Assembly (NCBI GenBank): GCA_002406115.1
Contig: DHNC01000041.1
Coordinates: 1 to 8,315, forward strand
Direction of reading: 5' to 3'
Source of the DNA: Christensenella sp. UBA4626
GTDB taxonomy: Bacteria; Bacillota; Clostridia; Christensenellales; UBA1242
Length of the DNA stretch: 8,315 nucleotides
Position numbers and translations under genes: made by a program. Under the pieces are notes generated by a model. That model did no database searches. It had not been told where the DNA came from and saw only the letters and a list, made by a program, of their open reading frames with translations. Shown here piece by piece: positions 1-4,862 of this stretch (its first letter is position 1; the number at the start of each line of letters is the position of its first letter).

Positions 1-40
1 CCCCCCTGTTGGTTGAAGGTGAATATTTCCCCTGTAATTT

Positions 41-79
41 CATAACAATATTTTAAGTTTTTTAAAGATTTTTAGTCAA
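41..79 (-). promoter_or_regulatory. Possible promoter firing out of the left edge
   Basis: On the minus strand TTGACT (74-79) lies 18 bases from TAAAAT (50-55). The 12-mer containing this -35, TTTTGCTTGACT, is also present at the better-supported promoter at 829-857. An ATG at 41-43 opens a frame (MKLQGKYSPSTNRG) that runs off the window, but it has no Shine-Dalgarno and would be almost leaderless, so I do not call it a gene. In such AT-rich DNA a chance match is quite possible. Confidence 0.3.
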
Positions 80-122
80 GCAAAAAGAATGGTTTTTTAA
101 AATTTAATGCTTTTTTATCCCG

Positions 123-147
123 AGATCCTTCGGCTACGCTAGGATCT
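123..147. repeat. Short palindrome with a GC-rich core
   Basis: AGATCCT (123-129) and AGGATCT (141-147) are perfect 7-bp inverted arms around an 11-base GC-rich loop (TCGGCTACGCT). It lies between the end of a transcription unit and the window edge, in otherwise AT-rich DNA. The loop resembles the cores of the larger palindromic repeats elsewhere in the window (TCGCTGACGCT), so it may be a minor relative of that family. Function unknown. Confidence 0.5.
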
Positions 148-185
148 GAAAATTTTCTAACGAAGTTAAAGCAATTTTTAATACG

Positions 186-219
186 AAAAAAGACGCCAGA
201 AAAAACTGACATCTTTTTT
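186..219 (-). terminator. Intrinsic terminator of the 186-aa membrane protein gene
   Basis: On the minus strand a 14-bp stem (arms 206-219 and 186-199, with two G-U wobbles) closes a six-base T loop. The descending arm ends in TCTTTTTT. It begins about 25 bases past the stop codon of the gene at 245-805. The A-run opposite the T-run could also allow activity in the other direction. Confidence 0.85.
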
Positions 220-244
220 GCCTTAAACTGATTTAAGAAATTTT

Positions 245-805
245 CTATTTCTTTGACAAATACAAGTTTGTTCCGCCGCAAGCAACAGAAAGCAACAGCA
301 GGTAAGAACCGACGCCTGCAACTGTTTTGCCTGTAACAAGGCTGCCAAGGTCAACACTGCCGAATTTGCCTGCAACAACAAAACTGCAAATGAAGGCAAC
401 GATTGCAAGAGCAACCAAAGCGATACCCAAAATTGAGTTTACCAAATTGAATTTCATGCCAAAAAGTTTCAATACTGCGAACACTAAGATTGCAATACTC
501 AAAATCACTGACAAGAAATACATCCAGCAAAACAAGCCTGTAACAAAGCCTGCGTCATCACTATTTTTCAAACTGATAAGTGAGTTTGCACCAGCAGAAA
601 GATCAGATGAAGTTTCGCCTTTAAACGCTGCGGTGATAACATCAACGCCTTTGATGTGACTAACTGATTCACGCCCTGCAATAGTTGCTTTTGATGTGAA
701 AACTGGCATAAACATTGTGCAAATTGTAAGCACAGCCAAAGCAATCACAACAATGGTGATAACAAGTTTTGTAACATCCATCTTTTTTGATTTTTTCTTT
801 GCCAT
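245..805 (-). CDS. Uncharacterised four-helix membrane protein, 186 aa
   Basis: I do not recognise the family. The start at ATG 805-803 is supported by GGGAGG (814-819) at normal spacing. The protein opens with a very basic cytoplasmic tail (MAKKKSKK), followed by four hydrophobic stretches at about residues 13-36, 88-112, 119-146 and 163-181. A polar loop at about residues 37-87, containing SHIKGVDVITAAF, lies between helices 1 and 2 and would be outside if the basic tail is inside. No catalytic motif is visible. The gene is a single transcription unit with its own promoter (829-857) and a strong terminator (186-219), so it looks intact and expressed. Topology is inferred from hydrophobicity and the positive-inside rule; function is unknown. 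Confidence 0.85.
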   Translation of the reverse strand: MAKKKSKKMDVTKLVITIVVIALAVLTICTMFMPVFTSKATIAGRESVSHIKGVDVITAAFKGETSSDLSAGANSLISLKNSDDAGFVTGLFCWMYFLSVILSIAILVFAVLKLFGMKFNLVNSILGIALVALAIVAFICSFVVAGKFGSVDLGSLVTGKTVAGVGSYLLLLSVACGGTNLYLSKK

Positions 806-828
806 TAAAATATCCTCCCATTAGTTTC

Positions 829-857
829 ATGTTAAAATTTTTACAATTTAAAGTCAA
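829..857 (-). promoter_or_regulatory. Promoter of the 186-aa membrane protein gene
   Basis: Minus-strand TTGACT (852-857), a 17-base spacer and TAACAT (829-834) put the transcription start just upstream of the GGGAGG ribosome-binding site of the gene starting at 805. The -35 matches consensus at five of six positions; the -10 is weaker (four of six). The leader would be only about 15-20 bases. Confidence 0.6.
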
Positions 858-1007
858 GCAAAATTTCAACCTTTTAAGACTAAATATTTTACACTTTTTT
901 CAGTCTGTCGATTTGTACCGCCCCACTGGTTTCTATAATTTATTTTACAACCACCTAAAAAATTTAATGAGTGTAAATTTTGTAACATAATATCAGATAT
1001 TGGCACT

Positions 1008-1123
1008 AAATAAACTAAATTATTCCACTGACGCTCATAAATTTGGGTTGCTGTCTAAATCATAATAAACCATTTTATTTCGCTGACGCTCATAAAGCTG
1101 GTTTGTTGTTAATCACAATAAAC
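1008..1123. repeat. Palindromic repeat locus 1, two tandem units
   Basis: Two units of about 54 bp sit head to tail (1008-1063 and 1064-1116, with a partial start of a third to 1123). The second is canonical: AAACC and GGTTT form the outer stem and TCGCTGACGCTCATAAA the core, followed by TGTTGTTAATCAC. The first is degenerate (TTCCACTGACGCTCATAAA, GGGTTGCTGTC). The locus fills most of the 350-bp gap between the two membrane-protein genes and lies 3' of the gene at 1156-1674. The same family recurs at 2656-2764 and 6279-6389. The rest of the gap holds only the promoter at 829-857. Confidence 0.85.
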
Positions 1124-1155
1124 ATTTCAATCAATTTTTAAAAATTATCTGAATT

Positions 1156-1674
1156 TTATTTAATGTTTTCAATTTCATTTTGAAAACGTTTTTTATCAAA
1201 AATTGCTCTTTCTCCATAAACAAGGATTGGAACGAGCGTTCTTTCTTGCAAATAGGTGTAAACTTTTTCACTCACTTGTTCTTGGCTTTCACACAAATTG
1301 CCATTGTCGTCAGTGTATTCAAATTTCAAGTTGTAAATGTTGTAGCGTGAAACGCAACCGTTGTTATTTTCTGTAACCTCAGTTACGGACAAATCTACTA
1401 TTTTGCCATTTTCTGAATGTCCTTTTTTCAACACTTCCAAGGACTTTTTCCCGTTTATAATCATCTTGATACCATCAACAATAAATGACAAGCCCGCAAT
1501 CATCACTATTGAGGAAATTATGCACATAAAAACACCACCACCGATGTTTTCTGGATCCCAAGATTTGACCGCCGAGGATAAAACAATTATGCCAATTATT
1601 ATCGCAATAACTGAAATAATAATTCTTGCAATTCCACCGCCTATTGTCCCACGTTTAAATTTTTTTCTTTCCAT
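1156..1674 (-). CDS. Uncharacterised membrane-anchored protein, 172 aa
   Basis: The start at ATG 1674-1672 is preceded by GAGGAG only three bases away, an unusually short spacing. A basic N-terminus (MERKKFKRG) leads into two hydrophobic helices at about residues 14-37 and 46-70. A soluble, probably cytoplasmic domain of about 100 residues follows, with beta-rich features: GKIVDLSVTEV, YNIYNLKFEYTDDNG and LVPILVYGERAIFD. The pattern of paired N-terminal helices, then a strand-rich tail with a Y/F-x-Y-x-D/N-G hairpin and a late V-x-V-Y-x-x-P/G-like strand, recalls small DUF3592-like membrane proteins, but I cannot confirm that. No enzymatic motif is visible. There is no clear terminator; the palindromic repeat pair at 1008-1123 lies directly downstream. 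Function unknown. Confidence 0.82.
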   Translation of the reverse strand: MERKKFKRGTIGGGIARIIISVIAIIIGIIVLSSAVKSWDPENIGGGVFMCIISSIVMIAGLSFIVDGIKMIINGKKSLEVLKKGHSENGKIVDLSVTEVTENNNGCVSRYNIYNLKFEYTDDNGNLCESQEQVSEKVYTYLQERTLVPILVYGERAIFDKKRFQNEIENIK

Positions 1675-1736
1675 GATCTCCTCTTTTTAGATTTAATACT
1701 TTATATCACAAAACCATCTTTTTCTTTGCGTGCCTT

Positions 1737-1938
1737 AAAAACACAAGTTGCATACGCTTGTACTTAAATATATAGGGTTCCTGCCACAACTTGCTTGTGG
1801 AAGGGGTAAGGAAAAGTCGAACAAAGTTAAGGGCCCCCAAAAAGCCAAACGAAGTGGGTTTGAAGGGGAAACGAGAAAGTCAAGCACAAGGGCAACACTT
1901 TGTGTTTTTAACAAAAAACACAAGTTGCATACGCTTGA
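1737..1938. repeat. Structured intergenic element with three related arms
   Basis: A 24-bp sequence at 1737-1760 is repeated exactly at 1914-1937. Its approximate reverse complement lies between them at 1880-1909, so the middle arm can pair with either outer copy. Inside, CCACAA (1784-1789) and TTGTGG (1795-1800) form a further hairpin. The interior (about 1775-1895) is visibly richer in G and C than the flanks, with G-runs and a GGGCCCCC stretch. Open frames across it on both strands run into the tRNA gene or lack a ribosome-binding site, so I regard it as non-coding. It sits immediately 3' of tRNA-Ser. Confidence 0.6.
1880..1938 (-). terminator. Long hairpin just downstream of tRNA-Ser, possible terminator
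   Basis: Nested stems pair as follows: TCAAGC (1880-1885) with GCTTGA (1933-1938), GCAAC (1892-1896) with GTTGC (1924-1928), and TTGTGTTTTT (1900-1909) with AAAAACACAA (1914-1923), around an AACA loop. It begins about 12 bases past the 3' end of the minus-strand tRNA gene. The T-run is inside the stem rather than after it, so it is not a textbook terminator. It may instead guide 3' processing, or simply be part of the repeat element. Confidence 0.4.
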
Positions 1939-1950
1939 ACTTTCGAGTTG

Positions 1951-2038
1951 TGGCGCAGAGAGGGGGATTTGAACCCCCGAAGGCTTTCACCTTATCGCTT
2001 TTCGAGAGCGACACGTTCGACCACTCCGACATCTCTGC
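1951..2038 (-). tRNA. tRNA-Ser, anticodon CGA
   Basis: The minus strand folds into a complete class II tRNA. The 7-bp acceptor GCAGAGA/TCTCTGC has discriminator G and an encoded CCA. There is a TCG/CGA D-stem, and the anticodon stem TCGCT/AGCGA closes the loop CTCGAAA, with anticodon CGA at 2002-2004. The long variable arm has an AAGG/CCTT stem, and the T arm is GGGGG-TTCAAAT-CCCCC. The long variable arm and anticodon identify a serine tRNA reading UCG. It has a near-perfect promoter at 2063-2091. In a low-GC genome UCG can also be read by a UGA-anticodon tRNA, so this copy is likely auxiliary. Confidence 0.97.
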
Positions 2039-2062
2039 ATATAAGATGTAAGTAACGTTTTC

Positions 2063-2091
2063 ATTATAAAATATTAGCAAAATTTTGTAAA
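2063..2091 (-). promoter_or_regulatory. Promoter of tRNA-Ser
   Basis: Minus-strand TTTACA (2086-2091), a 17-base spacer and a perfect TATAAT (2063-2068) lie about 25 bases before the mature tRNA 5' end. The spacer contains TGCTAATAT, also found at the dnaA and dnaN promoters. Confidence 0.85.
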
Positions 2092-2148
2092 GAAGAATAA
2101 CAATCATGATTACACTTTTTTAACTGTTTTTTATATTTGTATATAATT

Positions 2149-2187
2149 AAGTTTTCCACATAAAACAAACGAAATTGTGGATAACTT
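2149..2187. promoter_or_regulatory. Inverted pair of DnaA boxes outside the main origin
   Basis: TTTTCCACA (2152-2160, one mismatch) faces the perfect box TGTGGATAA (2176-2184), with 15 bases between them. The dyad extends to 12-bp arms with one mismatch (AAGTTTTCCACA / TGTGGATAACTT). The 13-mer TGTGGATAACTTT occurs again at the first box of the main cluster (4215-4227). It lies in AT-rich non-coding DNA about 60 bases upstream of the tRNA promoter. It may be a second origin subregion, a DnaA titration site, or a regulatory site. Confidence 0.65.
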
Positions 2188-2298
2188 TTTTTAAAATTAA
2201 CAATCCGTAGAAAATCTAGTATATTTGCATACGATGTGTAAAACTTCTTACTTATTGCCGAATGTAAACATACTTTTTACTTACATTATTACCTCTTT

Positions 2299-2498
2299 CT
2301 CGTGTCCCCTCAGGGGTCCCCAATAAACTTGCGTTTTTGGGGCGGTTGATGGGGAAGGTAGGTAAAACGCTTGCGTTTTAACAAAGGGTAGTATATTTAA
2401 GACCTCTTTTACTTGGCTTTTTAAATAGGATGTCATTGTAACTACCCTTTGGTGTTCATTGCATTCACACCAGCCTTCCCCTCGCAAGGGGACACGAG
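2299..2498. repeat. 200-bp element of nested inverted repeats
   Basis: Three arm pairs are nested in order. CTCGTGTCCCCT (2299-2310) pairs with 2487-2498, GGGGAAGG (2351-2358) with CCTTCCCC (2474-2481), and CAAAGGGTAGT (2382-2392) with ACTACCCTTTG (2441-2451); all are exact. Extra hairpins lie between them: TAAAACGC/GCGTTTTA (2363-2380), CCCCAA/TTGGGG (2318-2342) and TGGTGT/ACACCA (2450-2472). The whole folds into a branched structure and is more GC-rich than its surroundings. A minus-strand frame (2281-2571) crosses it but lacks a convincing ribosome-binding site. It could be a non-autonomous palindromic mobile element or a structured RNA. No transposase is present. Confidence 0.6.
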
Positions 2499-2655
2499 GC
2501 GAGTGGACTACTAAACATAATAGCGCACCCCAGACAACTGCCACTAAAAACATAAGCATTTTGAAAACCACGACCTAAACGCAAAATTTTTTGTTAATCG
2601 TTAAACTTCAATCATACACCAAATAATCAGGTGGTTTTATTTATAAAAAGGTTAA

Positions 2656-2764
2656 AATAAACCAATTTATTTCACTGTCGCTCATAAAGCTGGTTTGTTG
2701 TTAAAATCATAATAAACCAATTTATTTCGCTGACGCTCATAAAGCTGGTTTGTTGTTAATCACA
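2656..2764. repeat. Palindromic repeat locus 2, two tandem units
   Basis: Two well-conserved head-to-tail units (2656-2710 and 2711-2764) of the family also seen at 1008-1123 and 6279-6389. Each has the stems AAACC/GGTTT and TTTAT/ATAAA and a short CG-bounded loop. The first unit carries two changes in its core (TCACTGTCGCTC against TCGCTGACGCTC). It begins right at the downstream side of the dnaN terminator. Confidence 0.9.
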
Positions 2765-2799
2765 AGAAAAAGTACCACCATAAAAATACAGTGATACTT
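2765..2799 (-). terminator. Intrinsic terminator of dnaN
   Basis: On the minus strand AAGTATCAC (2791-2799) pairs with GTGGTACTT (2770-2778), with one G-U pair, followed by a T-run ending at 2767. It starts 24 bases past the dnaN stop codon. A modest but convincing hairpin; the repeat pair at 2656-2764 follows immediately. Confidence 0.75.
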
Positions 2800-2822
2800 C
2801 TTTTGTTTAAATTTTAAGCGCT

Positions 2823-3920
2823 CTATCTTGACTTTACAGGCAAAATGAGGAATGTGAAATCATCACCTTCGCAAGGTGTGATAATGCAAGGTTGGATTGC
2901 ACTGTTGAGTTTGATTTTAACATAAGGATTGTCAATCACACGCAAGCAATCGCTGAAATATTTTGAGTTGAAAGAGATGTTAAGGTCGTTACCCTTCACA
3001 CCGACTGTGATATTTTCCTTAGTGTTGCCAATTTCGCTGCTTGAAGTGAGCATCAAATTCTTTTCTTTGATGTCAAATTTAACGAGATTGTTTTTGTCAA
3101 TTTTGCTCAATACGCTGGCACGATCAATGGCATCTTCAAGTTGAGATTTGTTGATTGTTACAACTGTGCCAAAATCCTTTGGAACAATTTGTTTGTAGTT
3201 GATAAATTGACCATCAATCAAGTGGTTGATGATGATAGTGTCGCCCAAATCAACCATGATGTTGTTTGAGTGAACATAAACTTTGACAGTACCTTCGCCG
3301 TCCAACATACGGATGATTTCGTAAAGGTTTTTGCCAGGGATAATGATTTTAAAATCACTTGTTGACATAACAAGTTGTTTGTTTGCGATTGACAAGCGGC
3401 AGCCATCAACAGCCACGGCACGAATGCTTGCCCCAGTTGTTTCAATCAAAATGCCTTTTAAAATTGGTCTGCTATCGTCCTGCGCAACAGCATAGTAAAC
3501 ACTATTTATCAAAGTGCGAAAATCTTCTTTGTTGATTTCAAAGAAATTATTTTTTTCCACCTCTTTGAGGGTTGGAAATTCGCTTACATCCATACATTGC
3601 AAAACGCCTTCGCTGTCGGTGTAAGAGATTTTTAATTGATTACGTTCGTTAAGTTCACATTCAATTTGTTCGTTTGTAAGTTTTTTGATGTATTCGCCAA
3701 ACAATCTGCCAGGCACAACAGTTTCACCGGAACTGATAACTTCTGCCCTGATTGTTTTTTCAATACTGATTTCAAGGTCGGTTGCTGATAAAACAAGTTT
3801 ATCGTCTGCACAAGTCATTTTGATGCCTTCAAGGATTTGGCTTGTTGTTTTGCCACTGATTGCTTTTGAAACAACGCTTATTGCTTCGCTAAGTTCAAGT
3901 CCGTCACATCTAAATTGCAT
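2823..3920 (-). CDS. dnaN: DNA polymerase III beta subunit (sliding clamp), 365 aa
   Basis: The ring-shaped clamp that tethers replicative polymerase to DNA and binds many repair partners. Length is normal for the family. Family features are visible in order: DSRPILKGI at the start of domain 2 with AVDGCRLSIA (usually TDGHRLA), LIDGQFINYKQIVPKDF in the middle, and the C-terminal FLILPVKSR that ends almost every clamp. I place the start at ATG 3920, with AAAGGAG five bases upstream. A TTG 15 bases further out overlaps that ribosome-binding site and is unlikely. It has its own promoter (4034-4062), a leader of about 107 bases and a terminator (2765-2799), so it is a single-gene unit. It is divergent from dnaA, whereas in most Bacillota it follows dnaA on the same strand. 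Confidence 0.97.
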   Translation of the reverse strand: MQFRCDGLELSEAISVVSKAISGKTTSQILEGIKMTCADDKLVLSATDLEISIEKTIRAEVISSGETVVPGRLFGEYIKKLTNEQIECELNERNQLKISYTDSEGVLQCMDVSEFPTLKEVEKNNFFEINKEDFRTLINSVYYAVAQDDSRPILKGILIETTGASIRAVAVDGCRLSIANKQLVMSTSDFKIIIPGKNLYEIIRMLDGEGTVKVYVHSNNIMVDLGDTIIINHLIDGQFINYKQIVPKDFGTVVTINKSQLEDAIDRASVLSKIDKNNLVKFDIKEKNLMLTSSSEIGNTKENITVGVKGNDLNISFNSKYFSDCLRVIDNPYVKIKLNSAIQPCIITPCEGDDFTFLILPVKSR

Positions 3921-3963
3921 ATTTTCTCCTTTCAAACGCCTAAACCAGTAGAAATTTAAGTTT

Positions 3964-3980
3964 TTATATCAAAGATATAA
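3964..3980 (-). other. Small hairpin in the dnaN leader
   Basis: TTATATC (3964-3970) and GATATAA (3974-3980) are perfect 7-bp arms with a three-base loop, in the inferred dnaN 5' leader about 45 bases upstream of the start codon. There is no following T-run and it is AT-only apart from one pair, so its effect, if any, is uncertain. Confidence 0.35.
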
Positions 3981-4033
3981 CCCCTAAACGCTCAAATTTG
4001 GTGCAGTTTTAAGCCGTAATTTTTACTATCAAC

Positions 4034-4062
4034 ATATTAGCAGACAATCACAACTATGTCAA
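4034..4062 (-). promoter_or_regulatory. Promoter of dnaN
   Basis: Minus-strand perfect TTGACA (4057-4062), a 17-base spacer and TAATAT (4034-4039), preceded by TG in the extended -10 position. Transcription would start near 4027 and give a leader of about 107 bases. The element sits about 150-290 bases from the DnaA-box cluster, so regulation by DnaA is possible but unproven. Confidence 0.85.
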
Positions 4063-4205
4063 CCAAAAACGTCAATTTTTATCGAAAATTTTTGCTTATA
4101 TTTAACTATAAATAAGTTAGTTTTAAGAGTATCGCACACTCAGACGCAGACGCTGTTTTTACTTTAATTTTTTTGATTTTTTGGTAGTGATTTTTTTATT
4201 AGGCG

Positions 4206-4381
4206 ATGTGTAAATGTGGATAACTTTGCCCCACCACAACATTTAGTGCTTTTCGACAAAATAAAACAAAATATGGCACAAATTTTATCCACAATTTGTG
4301 TGTACAACTGTGTGAAGAACTATGTGCATAACAAAAAAACCTGTGTGGACAACCCCATTTTTCGCCTATTTTTAAGGGGTT
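4206..4381. promoter_or_regulatory. oriC: DnaA-box cluster of the probable oriC
   Basis: Perfect DnaA boxes occur at 4215-4223 (minus) and 4285-4293 (plus). One-mismatch boxes occur at 4323-4331 (TGTGCATAA, minus) and 4344-4352 (TGTGGACAA, minus), with weaker candidates at 4299-4307 and 4311-4319. The last box abuts an inverted repeat AACCCC/GGGGTT (4351-4356, 4376-4381). The cluster lies beside dnaN, with about 400 bp of extremely AT-rich DNA between it and dnaA. Together with neighbouring dnaA, dnaN and recF this is the standard signature of a chromosomal origin. I found no convincing DnaA-trio run. Confidence 0.85.
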
Positions 4382-4759
4382 TTGAGCCATTTTTGGCTGT
4401 TTACTTTTAAGTTTTCTTCATATTATATACGCACACGCATGCAAACTTATATTTAGTTAATCTTTTATTAAGTTTACACCCACATTAGGCACACAAACTT
4501 AAATAAGCGTCAATTTTAAATAAGTTCGCACATACTAAATGCAAACTCATCTTTTTGTTATGTTTACGCACGCACGTATATATAATGTTAAATAACTTTT
4601 TTTTAGTTTGCGTTTACTTATTTAAAATACATATTAAAAGACTTCGCACAAACTTATTTTAAATATAACTTTAATATAAGTATTAAAAAAAAGAAAAGCA
4701 AATAGTTAAATAGACGAAGTAATCGAGCCAAATGGTTTAAATTGTTGGCAAATTGACGA
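4382..4759. other. AT-rich unwinding-type region of the origin, no gene
   Basis: About 380 bp of very AT-rich, non-coding DNA between the DnaA boxes and the dnaA promoter; the natural candidate for the duplex-unwinding element. It contains an array of RCAAACTTA-type nonamers (4408-4656) and two 20-bp strictly alternating pyrimidine-purine tracts (4424-4443 and 4565-4584). No frame here has a ribosome-binding site or recognisable protein. Confidence 0.65.
4408..4656. repeat. Array of nonamers in strictly alternating orientation
   Basis: Copies related to GCAAACTTA are at 4408-4416 (minus, GAAAACTTA), 4441-4449 (plus), 4469-4477 (minus), 4493-4501 (plus), 4521-4529 (minus), 4541-4549 (plus), 4603-4611 (minus) and 4648-4656 (plus). 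Each differs from the consensus at no more than one or two positions. The orientation alternates without exception, and four of the seven centre-to-centre intervals are 20-28 bases. The motif is not a DnaA box. It may bind an origin protein. Confidence 0.5.
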
Positions 4760-4788
4760 TTGACTTTTCTGCTAATATATAGTATAAT
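4760..4788 (+). promoter_or_regulatory. Promoter of dnaA
   Basis: TTGACT (4760-4765), a 17-base spacer and a perfect TATAAT (4783-4788). Transcription should begin near 4795, giving a leader of about 68 bases. A second TTGACG (4753-4758) overlaps just upstream but is badly spaced for either -10. Confidence 0.9.
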
Positions 4789-4810
4789 GCTTTTAATGTG
4801 AATAACAGCG

Positions 4811-4851
4811 AACTAAATTTGCAGGCAAATGTGAAGTAAATTAGTTTTTTT
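4811..4851 (+). promoter_or_regulatory. Terminator-like hairpin in the dnaA leader
   Basis: AACTAA (4811-4816) pairs with TTAGTT (4841-4846), extendable by TTT/AAA past a bulged A. An alternative inner stem is ATTTG-CAGG-CAAAT (4817-4830). A run of T continues to 4851 and abuts the AGGAG ribosome-binding site of dnaA (4852-4856). The stem is AU-rich and weak, so attenuation or translational masking is only a suggestion. Confidence 0.4.
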
Positions 4852-4862
4852 AGGAGTGAATT

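Noticed and set aside
1748..2051. Two plus-strand frames of 74 and 86 codons
   Set aside because: They run antisense through the tRNA-Ser gene or into it, have no ribosome-binding site, and cover the repeat element at 1737-1938.
2281..2571. Minus-strand 96-codon frame with a hydrophobic start (MLMFLVAVVWGALL)
   Set aside because: No convincing ribosome-binding site, and most of it is read through the nested palindromes at 2299-2498, giving a low-complexity Pro/Gly/Arg-rich tail. The hydrophobic start could be a remnant of a gene interrupted by the element, but one sequence cannot show this.
1008..2764. CRISPR array suggested by repeated units
   Set aside because: Units are only paired, palindromic over their length, without unique spacers of constant size, and no cas gene is present.
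3685..3951. Plus-strand 88-codon frame antisense to dnaN
   Set aside because: Shadow of dnaN without a ribosome-binding site or recognisable features.
4199..4410. Overlapping small frames on both strands within the DnaA-box cluster
   Set aside because: No ribosome-binding sites and their sequence is dictated by the DnaA boxes; this is origin DNA.
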